Shown piece after piece: positions 26,344 through 35,459 of a stretch of 64,000 nucleotides of DNA. Numbering within the stretch: position 1 is the stretch's first letter; each line of letters starts with the position of its first letter. Below the pieces are notes generated by a model. That model did no database searches and was not told where the DNA came from. It was given only the letters and a program-made list of their open reading frames with translations. Location: positions 1,378,001 through 1,442,000 of the forward strand of contig NZ_CP032125.1 in the NCBI RefSeq assembly GCF_003544895.1, written 5' to 3'. Source of the DNA: Profundibacter amoris. GTDB taxonomy: Bacteria > Pseudomonadota > Alphaproteobacteria > Rhodobacterales > Rhodobacteraceae. Position numbers and translations under genes: made by a program.

Positions 26344-27771
26344 TTATCCTACCGCTGCCGCAACCTGTTGTGTTGGTTTAACAATGCCAATATCCAATGC
26401 CAAGGCCTCTTCCAGCACCAAAGCATAGGACAAAACCGCCGCCTCGCTGCGTGCGGGGCCGATCATTTGCAACCCGACGGGCATGCCCGTTTTGGTAAAC
26501 CCGCAGGGCAAAGAAAGGGCTGGCAAGGAAACCAACGTTACCGCATAGGCAATGGCAAGCCAATCCAGATAGGACGAAAAAACTTGCCCGTCACAGGATT
26601 GCACAAAACGCTCTTCCACCGGAAAGGGCGGCACAATGGTGGTGGGGGTAAGAAGCAGATCATAGGTTTCAAAAAACACCTGCACACGCTGGTGAATGCT
26701 GGCCCTTGTCTGGGTTGCGCGGGAAATGTCATCAAAGCCAAGCCCGCGACCAATGGCAAGATTCTCGGCCAGCTCGGGCTTGAGCCTGGCCAAGGTATCA
26801 TCGGGCAGGTGGCTCATGGACAGGCTGAACTCAAACGCCCTAAGGGTTTTGTAACACTCGTGCACCCCTGAAAAATCGGGGCTGGCCTGCTCGACCACCA
26901 CGCCCATATCTTCAAACTGCATAGCAGCGCGCTGGCAAATATCGGCGATTTCAGGATCAACAGGTGTGATCCCGAGATTGGGGCTAAAGGCCACTTTCCC
27001 AGGGTTCCGGCGGGATTGTGCGGCGGCTAAAAAGGGCGTGGCAGGCACCGGAAGCGAAAGTGGGTCGCGGGGGTCTTCGCTGGTCATAACATCCAGAAAC
27101 AGTGCCACGTCTTGCACATTGCGCGCCATCGGGCCGTTGGAAAGCAGGGTTTGATAGGGGTTCACCGAGGGGCCGCGCACCACCCGCCCCGGGGTAGGCC
27201 GAAACCCGACAATGCCGCAAAAGCTGGCGGGGCTGCGCAGCGAGCCGGCGTTATCAGAACCTTGCGCCAGCCAAGCCGTGCCCGAGGCCAGCGCCGCGGC
27301 CGCCCCGCCCGATGACCCAGCCACCGACAGGCGCGTATCGCGTGGATTTAGGGTCGGGCCATGCACATCGTTAAAAGTATTGCCCCCCGCGCCAAATTCC
27401 GGGGTGTTGGATTTAGCATAAATAACCGCGCCTTCCGCTTCCAGCTGCTCTACCATATAGCAGCTTTCAGGCGCTATATGGCTGGCAAAATCCGGGGATC
27501 CAAAGGTGGTGCGCACCCCGGCAACGTCATCTAGATCCTTGATCGGAACCGGCAGCCCGCACAGAATCCCGCGTGTTTCTACCGGGCGCTGTAACAATCT
27601 GTCAGCGTTTTTACGTGCGCGATCAAAACACAAGATCGGCAAGGCATTTACCGCAGGCTCGACCGCTGCAATCTGTTGTTCCAAAGCGTCCAACAGGTCA
27701 TGCGGTGTAATCTCTTGCGCTCTCAGCGCGCTAACCAGATCCACCGCCGTTTTCTCGCTCAAATTTCCCAT
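26344..27771 (-). CDS. Amidase-signature hydrolase
   Basis: 475 residues of the amidase signature family. The catalytic Lys is in GLPVPIKDLDDVAG, the cis-Ser in the Gly/Ser block VAGSSGGAAAALASG, and the nucleophile Ser in QGSDNAGSLRSPAS. Family members commonly read DxGGS here; this one reads DNAGS. Relatives include malonamidase E2 of bradyrhizobia, which hydrolyses malonamate to malonate and ammonia. In an operon with malonyl-CoA synthetase and decarboxylase a malonyl-amide substrate is an attractive guess. It lies 37 bases after the decarboxylase stop. No signal peptide, so the cytosol. Confidence 0.87.
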   Translation of the reverse strand: MGNLSEKTAVDLVSALRAQEITPHDLLDALEQQIAAVEPAVNALPILCFDRARKNADRLLQRPVETRGILCGLPVPIKDLDDVAGVRTTFGSPDFASHIAPESCYMVEQLEAEGAVIYAKSNTPEFGAGGNTFNDVHGPTLNPRDTRLSVAGSSGGAAAALASGTAWLAQGSDNAGSLRSPASFCGIVGFRPTPGRVVRGPSVNPYQTLLSNGPMARNVQDVALFLDVMTSEDPRDPLSLPVPATPFLAAAQSRRNPGKVAFSPNLGITPVDPEIADICQRAAMQFEDMGVVVEQASPDFSGVHECYKTLRAFEFSLSMSHLPDDTLARLKPELAENLAIGRGLGFDDISRATQTRASIHQRVQVFFETYDLLLTPTTIVPPFPVEERFVQSCDGQVFSSYLDWLAIAYAVTLVSLPALSLPCGFTKTGMPVGLQMIGPARSEAAVLSYALVLEEALALDIGIVKPTQQVAAAVG

Positions 27772-27808
27772 GATGTCACTTTCATCAAATGTTTGTCCTT
27801 GCTGCGTT

Positions 27809-29155
27809 TCATTCTTCAGCCTTTTCGCGAGGTGTTTTGGGCATCGTCTCGGGCAGTGCGCCTGCCAGTGTTGTCTGGAGCTTTCTCACGCTATCCGAAA
27901 CCGCAATGCGTCCGTGATGGACATAGTCCTCGTGGTTTTTCTCTATCGACGAAACGTCATAAACATAGTTGACCAGCAGTCCAAAAGACTGGTTAAAACC
28001 ATTATCCGAACGGTCGCCAAACCAGTTGATCCGGTTCAACTCGGCACCATTTCGCAGATGAAACCGTGCGACAGGGTCAACGGGTTTGCCGTCTTCTTGC
28101 ACCTCCAAAAGGTAATGGGCACAAAGCGCTTTCAGGAAGGGGCCATAGGGTTCCAGATCATCAAAAGAGGTGCATGTTTCCAGTCGCAAAAGAACCTCTC
28201 TTTGCGCATCTGCCAGATTATCGCCGTCTTTAATTGCACATTCCTGCGCAATCCATTTACGAAAGCCGGGAAGGGGGGACAGGGTTGAAAACGCTACAAT
28301 ACCAGTGGCTTCGCTTTGCAGTTCAGACACCACTTTCTTGATCAGGAAATCACCAAAGGAAATACCCCTTAGGCCAGCCTGACAATCATTAATCGAGTAA
28401 AATATCGCCGTATCGCGCTGATCCGGCGGTGTGATTTCGGCTGCTTTGCTTAGAATATTATCGACCGATCCGGCCAGCCCATGCACCAGCGCAACCTCGA
28501 CAAAAATCAAGGGCTCATGGGGCAAGGCCGGGTGAAAAAAAGCATAGCAACGGCGATCATCGGCCAAACGGCGGCGCAGGTCATCCCATCCGTGCATTTT
28601 GTGCACGGATTCATATTGCATGATCTTTTCAAGAATACTGGCAGAGGTTTGCCAATCAATGCGCCGAATGCTCAGGAAGCCACGATTGAACCATGAGGAA
28701 AGCAAATGGCGCAGATCAAGGTCGATGCACATCCATTCTGGCCGCGCCTTAAGGTGGGCCAGCAGCTTGGCCCGCATATCTACCAACATCGCGGTGCCGC
28801 CTTGGGCTTGATTTATACGACGAAACAGGTTCTGGCGTGCGGCTTCTGCGGCCTGCATTAACATGCGCAGGCTGTCAGGGGCGCGACTTTCTTTATAGGC
28901 TTGTGCCGCGTCGATCACCTGATCGGGGTTCAGATCACATTCGGTGAGCAGATAATCAAACCATGCATCCAAAGCGGCAGCGTCGAGCGCATAATATGCC
29001 GAGACAATGTCATGTGCCAGCGCGGCAATGGTGGCCTCGCCTTTGACCTGCATCAGATCGGAACACAGGGTTTGAATATCCCTTGCCTGTGGTTTGTCAC
29101 GCTGCAACCAATCATGGCCGGCCTCGACCACCGAGCGCAGAAACTGATTTAGCAT
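27809..29155 (-). CDS. matA: Malonyl-CoA decarboxylase
   Basis: 448 residues. MCD converts malonyl-CoA to acetyl-CoA and CO2. An N-terminal helical domain (about 1-140) is followed by a GNAT-like catalytic domain with RRCYAFFHPALPHEPLIFVE, SINDCQAGLRGISFGDFLIK, the Ser-containing AFSTLSPLPGFRKWI, and HYLLEV with the C-terminal catalytic His region. Its start overlaps the ABC ATPase stop by 7 bases, showing that uptake and decarboxylation are made together. Acetyl-CoA is the expected end product. Confidence 0.94.
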   Translation of the reverse strand: MLNQFLRSVVEAGHDWLQRDKPQARDIQTLCSDLMQVKGEATIAALAHDIVSAYYALDAAALDAWFDYLLTECDLNPDQVIDAAQAYKESRAPDSLRMLMQAAEAARQNLFRRINQAQGGTAMLVDMRAKLLAHLKARPEWMCIDLDLRHLLSSWFNRGFLSIRRIDWQTSASILEKIMQYESVHKMHGWDDLRRRLADDRRCYAFFHPALPHEPLIFVEVALVHGLAGSVDNILSKAAEITPPDQRDTAIFYSINDCQAGLRGISFGDFLIKKVVSELQSEATGIVAFSTLSPLPGFRKWIAQECAIKDGDNLADAQREVLLRLETCTSFDDLEPYGPFLKALCAHYLLEVQEDGKPVDPVARFHLRNGAELNRINWFGDRSDNGFNQSFGLLVNYVYDVSSIEKNHEDYVHHGRIAVSDSVRKLQTTLAGALPETMPKTPREKAEE

Positions 29156-30801
29156 GGGGGGGATCCGTTCGCGGTTTCAAAATCAGGGATTTTCCAGTCC
29201 TTACCCGGTTCAGCGGCCAATAGCTGCTGGGTGTAGGCATGGGTCGGGGCATTAAACACAGCGTCCACTGTGCCGCGCTCGACAATCTCGCCGTCTTTCA
29301 TGACGATGATATTATCACATATCTGGGCGGCGACGCGCAGGTCATGGGTAATAAAGACCAGTGTCAGTCCGAATTCATCGCGAATATCGGCCAAAAGGTT
29401 TAGCACTTCTTTTTGAACCGATACATCCAGCGCCGAAACCGCCTCGTCGGCGATCAGCACCTTTGGCTCGACCGCGAGTGCGCGCGCAATGCATATGCGC
29501 TGGCGTTGGCCACCGGAAAATTGCGCGGGGTAGCGCTCCAGGCAATCGGGGCTGAGCTGAACGATTTTCAACAATTCCGCCGCCCTTTTAACAGCTTCCG
29601 CACGCGGGACCCCAAAATTAAGCGGGCCTTCGATCAGCAGTTCCCCGATGGTGCGGCGCGGGTTAAGTGCGCTGTAGGGGTCCTGAAAAATGATCTGGAT
29701 ATCCTTGCGATGGGCGCGCAATTCCTGATGGGAGAGCGCTGCAAAATCCACATCATTTATCACGATCTTGCCGCTATCTGGCTCCAGAAGCTTGATCAGG
29801 CAGCGCACAAGCGTTGTTTTGCCCGAGCCGGATTCCCCAACAATGCCAAGGGTTTCCCCGCGCCGCACCTCGAAGCTGGCCCCTTTTACCGCCTGCACCG
29901 TCCGGGTTTTACCGAAAAGGCCGCCACTGGTGTGAAAGGTTTTGACAATGTTGCCAGCGGTCAAGGTCACGGGGCTATCTTCTAAATCCCGGGGCGGGGC
30001 ACCGGTTTGGCGCGGCACCGCCGAAATCAGCATTTTTGTATAAGCGTGCCGGGGGCGGTTCAAAACATCATCGGCGCTGCCATGCTCGACGATATGGCCG
30101 TTTTTCATCACCACCACCCTGTCGGCAATCTCTGCGACCACGCCAAAATCATGGGTGATAAACAATATCCCGGCACTATGCTTGGTTTTAAGCTCTTTCA
30201 GCAGCGATAAAATTTGCGCTTGTGTGGTCACGTCGAGTGCCGTAGTTGGCTCGTCGGCGATCAGCAGCTTTGGGTCCAGCGCCAGCGCCATGGCGATCAT
30301 CACCCGTTGCCTTTGCCCGCCGGAAAGCTGGTGGGGGTAACTTTTCCGCAAGTGCTCGGGCTCTGGCAAATGCACCTCGGTAAGCAGGTCAAGCACGCGT
30401 TGCTTGCGTTCTGCCCCGCTCATTTTACGGTGCTTTTTAAAGATTTCCTCAATTTGGTTGCCCACCGTATAGCACGGGTTCAGCGCTGTCATCGGTTCCT
30501 GAAAGATCATTGCCATTTGGTCACCGCACAAGGATTTTCGCTTGCGCTCGGGCAGGTCCAGCAGGTTTTGCCCTTCAAAGATTATCTTGCCCGCCGAAGG
30601 TTGCAAGGCCTTGGGTAACAGCCCCATGGTGGCGAAGGACGTAACCGACTTGCCAGAGCCGGATTCGCCGATAACACACAGGATTTCTTGCGGGCGCACT
30701 TCCAGGCTCACCCCCTCGACTGCATAGGCGCGATCGCCGCCTTTGGGGATGGAAATCGAGAGGTTTTCGATCGAGAGAATGGGTTGGGTTGATTGTGTCA
30801 T
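29149..30801 (-). CDS. ABC transporter ATP-binding protein with two fused ATPase domains (Dpp/Opp/Gsi type)
   Basis: 550 residues from ATG 30801 (the longer frame upstream is not protein-like). It holds two complete ABC domains. The first has Walker [11 protein letters not shown], signature [11 protein letters not shown] and Walker [13 protein letters not shown]. The second has Walker [11 protein letters not shown], signature [11 protein letters not shown] and Walker [13 protein letters not shown]. Each has the oligopeptide-type C-terminal extension ending in HAYTKML or HAYTQQLL. This single protein replaces DppD and DppF and powers the two permeases upstream. Confidence 0.93.
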   Translation of the reverse strand: MTQSTQPILSIENLSISIPKGGDRAYAVEGVSLEVRPQEILCVIGESGSGKSVTSFATMGLLPKALQPSAGKIIFEGQNLLDLPERKRKSLCGDQMAMIFQEPMTALNPCYTVGNQIEEIFKKHRKMSGAERKQRVLDLLTEVHLPEPEHLRKSYPHQLSGGQRQRVMIAMALALDPKLLIADEPTTALDVTTQAQILSLLKELKTKHSAGILFITHDFGVVAEIADRVVVMKNGHIVEHGSADDVLNRPRHAYTKMLISAVPRQTGAPPRDLEDSPVTLTAGNIVKTFHTSGGLFGKTRTVQAVKGASFEVRRGETLGIVGESGSGKTTLVRCLIKLLEPDSGKIVINDVDFAALSHQELRAHRKDIQIIFQDPYSALNPRRTIGELLIEGPLNFGVPRAEAVKRAAELLKIVQLSPDCLERYPAQFSGGQRQRICIARALAVEPKVLIADEAVSALDVSVQKEVLNLLADIRDEFGLTLVFITHDLRVAAQICDNIIVMKDGEIVERGTVDAVFNAPTHAYTQQLLAAEPGKDWKIPDFETANGSPPC

Positions 30802-30818
30802 CTGCTGTCTCCCACGCT

Positions 30819-31730
30819 CTAATTGCGGCTTTCGGGGGCTGCGATATCGCGCACCCCGTCGCCCAAAAGGTTGATGGCAAACACCAGAATAAAAATCGCG
30901 CTGCCCGGAATCGTGACCATCCATGCTTTGAAAAACATGAATTTGCTCGCTTCGGAAACCATAAGCCCCCATGACGGCAGGGGTGGCTGCACCCCGAGGC
31001 CAAGGAAGGACATCGAGGCTTCAAGCAAAATCGCATGGGCCATTTCAAGGGTCGCGACCACCACCAACTGATTGAGCACATTGGGGAAAATGTCTTTTGC
31101 CAAAATGCGTGGCGTGCTGGCACCCAGCACCTGGGCGGCGGCAATATATTCCATATTGCGGATTTGCATTGTGGCCGAGCGCATAACCACCGCGAACCTG
31201 TCCCACAGTAAAAACCCGAGCGCCATGATGACGATAAACAGTGAATTGCCAAGCGAGGCGACCACAGCCAAAGCGATCAGCACCAGGGGTAGGGAAAGGC
31301 GGTTGAGGATCAAAAAGCTGATCACCATATCAACCCGCCCGCCAAAATACCCAGCGGTGACCCCCAAAATGGTGCCGATCGTTCCCGAGATCAGCACGGT
31401 CGAAAACCCGATGATCAGCGCAATGCGCGAGCCGTATATCATCCGGCTCAGGTAATCGCGCCCCAGCCCGTCGGTGCCAAACGGGTGCGCCCATGTTCCT
31501 TTCTCGTTCCATACCGGGTCGATCAGGCGGCTGGAAAGGTCTTGTAGATAGGGGTCATACGGGGCCAATAGCGGTGCGAATATGGCCATTGCGAAAATTA
31601 CCAGCAAAACAAACAGGCCAAACTGAAAGCCGCGATGCATCTTGAAGCGGGCGATCATGTTTTGGCGCGGTGTCGGGCGCGGCTGGCCTTCCAGACTGTC
31701 GGCGATCGTTGTCATTTTTGTGTCTTCCAT
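30819..31730 (-). CDS. ABC transporter permease, DppC type
   Basis: 303 residues (ATG 31715 is an alternative start with GGAAG before it). It has the OppC_N first transmembrane segment (FQFGLFVLLVIFAMAIFAPL), HPFGTDGLGRDYLSRMIYG, about five further membrane helices, and an EAA-like coupling loop (EYIAAAQVLGASTPRI). It sits in the inner membrane and pairs with the DppB-type protein 9 bases upstream. Confidence 0.92.
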   Translation of the reverse strand: MEDTKMTTIADSLEGQPRPTPRQNMIARFKMHRGFQFGLFVLLVIFAMAIFAPLLAPYDPYLQDLSSRLIDPVWNEKGTWAHPFGTDGLGRDYLSRMIYGSRIALIIGFSTVLISGTIGTILGVTAGYFGGRVDMVISFLILNRLSLPLVLIALAVVASLGNSLFIVIMALGFLLWDRFAVVMRSATMQIRNMEYIAAAQVLGASTPRILAKDIFPNVLNQLVVVATLEMAHAILLEASMSFLGLGVQPPLPSWGLMVSEASKFMFFKAWMVTIPGSAIFILVFAINLLGDGVRDIAAPESRN

Positions 31731-31739
31731 AATTTGCCC

Positions 31740-32657
31740 CTAGCCCAGCCGGATGCGGGGGTCTAACCAGCCGTTAAGCAGGTCAGCGATCAGGGTCATG
31801 AGGATGTAGATAACGGCGAGGATCAATACGATCCCTTGCACCACCGGAAAATCGGCGCGCTGTACGGAAAGCAGGGCCAGATGACCAACGCCGTGCATGG
31901 TGAAAATGCTCTCGATGATCACCGAGCCGCCGAGCATAAAGCCAAGCTGCACCGCGGTAAGCGAAACCACGGGAATGAGTGCATTTCTGAGCGCATGTTT
32001 GAACAGCACAACCCGGGTATCCAGGCCCTTTGCCTTTGCGGTGCGCACATAGTCTGACGAGAGCACATCAAGCATACCGGCGCGTGTCAGGCGCATGATG
32101 GCAGGCATGGCATAATAGCCAAGCGCGATGGAGGGGATAACAAAATGCGCCCATGTCTCATTGCCCGAAATCGGCAACCAGCGCAGCTTGACCCCGAACA
32201 GCAGCATCAAAAGCAGGGCAAACCAGAAAGTAGGCATGGCTTGGCCCAATACAGCCACGGAAAGGCTGGCGCGGTCTATCCATGTGTTGGGCCTGAGCGC
32301 CGCGATGATCCCCAGCGGAATAGCCACAATAACGGCAAAACACAGGGCGAAAAAACCAAGCCAAAGGGTAGTGGGGAGCCGATCAAGGATCACATCTTTG
32401 GCAGGGGTCTGGAAGTAGAGCGATTTGCCCAGATCGCCTTTTACTATATTTCCGAACCACTCGAAATATTGCACAGGCAGCGGCCTATCCAGCCCGTATT
32501 TGTCCCGAACCGCGTCAATATCGGCCTGCGTTGCGGCCTCTCCGGCAATGGCGGTTGCCACGTCGCCGCTCAGGCGCACAAGGCTAAACGCGATGATCGA
32601 AACAGTGAAAGCCACCAGCATAGCAAGGGCCAGCCTTTTGAGCGTATAAATCAGCAT
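31740..32657 (-). CDS. ABC transporter permease, DppB type
   Basis: 305 residues from ATG 32657. It shows the DppB pattern: the N-terminal helix LKRLALAMLVAFTVSIIAFS, GLDRPLPVQYFEWFGNIVKG, six membrane helices, an EAA loop (DYVRTAKAKGLDTRVVLFKH) and a C-terminal region ending NGWLDPRIRLG. It forms the inner-membrane channel with the DppC-type partner. The substrate is set by the binding protein upstream. Confidence 0.92.
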   Translation of the reverse strand: MLIYTLKRLALAMLVAFTVSIIAFSLVRLSGDVATAIAGEAATQADIDAVRDKYGLDRPLPVQYFEWFGNIVKGDLGKSLYFQTPAKDVILDRLPTTLWLGFFALCFAVIVAIPLGIIAALRPNTWIDRASLSVAVLGQAMPTFWFALLLMLLFGVKLRWLPISGNETWAHFVIPSIALGYYAMPAIMRLTRAGMLDVLSSDYVRTAKAKGLDTRVVLFKHALRNALIPVVSLTAVQLGFMLGGSVIIESIFTMHGVGHLALLSVQRADFPVVQGIVLILAVIYILMTLIADLLNGWLDPRIRLG

Positions 32658-32673
32658 TGTTTTTGGTGTCCAG

Positions 32674-32703
32674 AAAATTGGCCCCCCCATGAGGCGGGGC
32701 CAA
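32674..32703 (-). terminator. Intercistronic stem-loop/attenuator after the binding-protein gene
   Basis: Read on the minus strand, TTGGCCCC (32703-32696) pairs with GGGGCCAA (32685-32678) around a 10-base loop, followed by TTTT (32677-32674). It lies between the binding-protein stop and the DppB start. Such structures commonly let the binding protein be made in excess over its membrane partners by partial termination or mRNA protection. Confidence 0.65.
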
Positions 32704-32716
32704 CGTGAAAGGAAGC

Positions 32717-34246
32717 TTACTTCCAGGAAGCGGTAAAGAAACGCGGGATTTCGTCTGCCGCCGGCGTGAAGTTCAAGCTTTTGGCAAAGGCGTAATTGTA
32801 GGAATAAGACCACAGAGACAGCCAGTAAGCCTGATCCGAGATGCGGGTAAGCGCTTTTTTGTAGGCGTCTTCGCGGGTAGCCAGATCAATCGTGGTATTG
32901 CCGATTTCCAACCAGTCATTGACCTGTTGGTCACGCGCCAGATCACGCTCGATGCCGTTGCCAAAGTAAACACCCGTTGAGCCAGACGCATCATTCACAG
33001 AGTAAGACCCCCATGTCCAGAAAATCAGCGCTGTTTTGCCTGCAATACTCATATCGCGCAGCACACCGGGCTTTTGCAGGTTTAGCGTGACATTGATGCC
33101 GATTTTACCCAGATCATTGGCCATAACTTCGGCAAGATTTGTGTCTCGGTAGTAAAACAGCTCCAGATCAAACCCGTCCGGATAGCCGGCTTCGGTCATA
33201 AGCTGTTTGGCTTTGTCGATGTTGTAATCATAGGTCGGAACATCGGTTGTGCAGCCAACCTGGGTTGGATAACAGGCCGGATTAACCACCTGCGAGCCTT
33301 CAGGCAGCAGATTTTTCACAATATCCTGACGGCTAATCGCGTGTGAAATCGCCCGGCGGACCAACAGGTTGGTGATCGGGGTATCGCCCGACACGCCCGC
33401 CGCATCAAATTGCAAGAAGCCGATGCGCATGGTTTCACCACCCACAACCTGAATATCAGGCACGGCACTTAGCATTTGCGCTTGATCGGGGTCAGCTTTC
33501 CACATCCAGTCAACCCCACCGGACATAAGCTCGGCGATTTGCGTATTGGCATCCGGAATGGTGCGCCACACCAGTGTTTTAATGCTTGGCTGGCCTTTGG
33601 GGCTGCCGGCCCAATAGTTTTCGTTGGCCTCCATAACCACTTTTTGGCCTTGCTCGACGCTCACCACACGGTAAGGGCCTGTGCCAACAGGGTTGAGGTT
33701 CATGCCCTCTGGGCCAACTTTGGCATAATATTCGTTCGGATAGATCGGCAGCGGGCCAGCGATAAAGTCAATCGCGGGCGGGAAGGGCGCTTTTAAAAGA
33801 ACGCGCACCGTCCATTGGTCAACTTTCTCGGCCCCCGCGATCCACTGCACATTGCGCTGGTTCAGGATCTCGTTATCGGGGTTGGAAATGAAGTTGAATG
33901 TATAAACAACATCATCGGCATCAAAAGGCTCGCCATTATGGAAGGTCACACCCTCGCGCAGTTTGAATTCAATCGTTGTGTCGTCGATCCACTCAAAAGA
34001 TGTCGCCAGCGCGGGTTTGTAGCTGAAATCGACCGGATCACGATAGAGCAAGCTGTCCCATATGTGGCGTGTCATAATAATCCCGATCCGGTGGGTCGTG
34101 AAATATGAGTCCATATTATAGTTTTCCAGCCCCAACGCGATGTTGAGGGTGTTGTCATCCGCGCCCGCCGTTGCCGGTGTGGACAGCGCCATAAGGCCCA
34201 GACCTGCCGCCACTGCAAGCGTGTTGATTTTTGATTTTAGTTTCAT
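32717..34246 (-). CDS. ABC transporter substrate-binding protein, family 5 (DppA/OppA type)
   Basis: 509 residues from ATG 34246. A signal peptide of about 29 residues (KINTLAVAAGLGLMALSTPA, cut after TAGA) directs it to the periplasm. SBP_bac_5 features include IEFKLREGVTFHNGEPFDAD, NPVGTGPYRVV, AISHAISRQDIVKNLLPEG and LMTEAGYPDGFDLELFYYRD. Family members bind peptides, opines, nickel or sugars, so the ligand must come from context. It is the first gene of an eight-gene operon with malonate enzymes. The IclR-type dyad overlaps its promoter region. Confidence 0.92.
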   Translation of the reverse strand: MKLKSKINTLAVAAGLGLMALSTPATAGADDNTLNIALGLENYNMDSYFTTHRIGIIMTRHIWDSLLYRDPVDFSYKPALATSFEWIDDTTIEFKLREGVTFHNGEPFDADDVVYTFNFISNPDNEILNQRNVQWIAGAEKVDQWTVRVLLKAPFPPAIDFIAGPLPIYPNEYYAKVGPEGMNLNPVGTGPYRVVSVEQGQKVVMEANENYWAGSPKGQPSIKTLVWRTIPDANTQIAELMSGGVDWMWKADPDQAQMLSAVPDIQVVGGETMRIGFLQFDAAGVSGDTPITNLLVRRAISHAISRQDIVKNLLPEGSQVVNPACYPTQVGCTTDVPTYDYNIDKAKQLMTEAGYPDGFDLELFYYRDTNLAEVMANDLGKIGINVTLNLQKPGVLRDMSIAGKTALIFWTWGSYSVNDASGSTGVYFGNGIERDLARDQQVNDWLEIGNTTIDLATREDAYKKALTRISDQAYWLSLWSYSYNYAFAKSLNFTPAADEIPRFFTASWK

Positions 34247-34271
34247 TTTTCTTACATCTCTCTGTAATAAA

Positions 34272-34288
34272 GTATTGCCATGCAATAC
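34272..34288. promoter_or_regulatory. IclR-type palindrome in the divergent promoter
   Basis: GTATTGC (34272-34278) and GCAATAC (34282-34288) form a perfect 7-bp dyad around CAT. It lies 25 bases upstream of the transporter operon start and 99 bases upstream of the iclR-like start, in an AT-rich region. This length and form fit an IclR-family operator controlling both directions. Confidence 0.7.
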
Positions 34289-34387
34289 ATAATATCGCAT
34301 AATGGAAAATATGGACCAACATGTGCGAGGAGTCAACTTGTTCTTGCTGGCCTGTTTTGGAATTTTTGTGCACATCAGGAACCGAAT

Positions 34388-35191
34388 ATGAACCAAGACA
34401 CCCAAAAGCCAGCGCGCAAGCCTGATAGCCTGTTTGTTGAATCAGTTGAAAAGGCCTTTCGGGTGCTTGAGGCCTTTTCAGGTGATCAAATCGACCTTGG
34501 GCTTGTAGAGATCATTGCGCGAACCGGCCTGAACAAAAGCGCGGCGCAGCGTTTTACCCACACCCTTCTTCGCTTGGGGTATTTAAAACGAGACCCGGCC
34601 TCGCGTCGCTATGCGCTGTCCCAAAAAGTGCTGATCAGCGCCCATAACTTCCTGAGTGCGGATACCTTGGTTAATCGCGCCATTCCCTATATTATTGACC
34701 TGCGCCGCCAGCTTAACATGCGTGTCGGTATGGGCTGTCTGCATGGGCAAAGTGCGATGTATCTTATTCCATTGCAAAGCAACAAAACCGCATTTCGCAC
34801 TGCGCATCCCGGATTCAAGGTGCCGATTTTCTGCACTTCTACAGGGCGTGCCCTTTTGGCTGGCCGCCCCGATACCGAGGCGCGCGCAATGATCGAGCAG
34901 TGCGACCGGAAATCCTATACGCCTTATACCATTACGGATGTTGAAACCTTAATGGCCGAAATATCCCGCACCCGGGATCAGGGATTTTGCATCACCGATC
35001 AAGAATTTGTCACAGCCGATATCAACATTGCTGCCGCCATTACGGATGCCAAGGGACAAGCCATTGCCACCGTCACCGCCTCTGGCCCCAAAAGCGTCTG
35101 GACCCGAACGGATCTGGAAACCAAAGTGGCTGAATTGGTCATGGACACAGCAAGAACAGTATCCATGCATAGCCATCATCTGAACAATTAG
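34388..35191 (+). CDS. IclR-family transcriptional regulator
   Basis: 267 residues from ATG 34388. The N-terminal winged helix (about 15-80) has SLFVESVEKAFRVLEAF, IIARTGLNKSAAQRFTHTLL and RLGYLKRDPASRRYALS. The C-terminal effector domain (about 95-255) has FCTSTGRALLAG and GFCITDQEFVTADINIAAAI, typical of the family. IclR proteins bind small catabolic acids. It is divergent from the malonate-type operon and is the likely regulator of it; malonate or the imported compound could be the effector. Confidence 0.9.
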   Translation: MNQDTQKPARKPDSLFVESVEKAFRVLEAFSGDQIDLGLVEIIARTGLNKSAAQRFTHTLLRLGYLKRDPASRRYALSQKVLISAHNFLSADTLVNRAIPYIIDLRRQLNMRVGMGCLHGQSAMYLIPLQSNKTAFRTAHPGFKVPIFCTSTGRALLAGRPDTEARAMIEQCDRKSYTPYTITDVETLMAEISRTRDQGFCITDQEFVTADINIAAAITDAKGQAIATVTASGPKSVWTRTDLETKVAELVMDTARTVSMHSHHLNN

Positions 35192-35459
35192 GTCTGGCTT
35201 TCCACCTGTAAACGTAGCATCCGCTTCAGAATGCCAGTGCGTTATTACCTGACCTTGGTTCGTCAGCGAGGTGAATTTGTCGCCATATTCATATGAATAA
35301 TTGTTTGCCGGATGGAACCTATGCTTTTATGGGTACAGGGGCATCCGTAGGGCTGTTCAGATTGCAAACTCAAGCACGGGTTTGAATGGGGATACAAAAC
35401 GATTGCCCGGCCAAAGCGTTTGAATCGCGAAATACAAGACAAGAACAAGAGGATATCAA

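Noticed and set aside
35287-35298. 12-bp palindrome ATTCATATGAAT before the sulfotransferase gene
   Set aside because: AT-only-centred palindromes arise easily in AT-rich gaps, and there is no adjacent regulator to assign.
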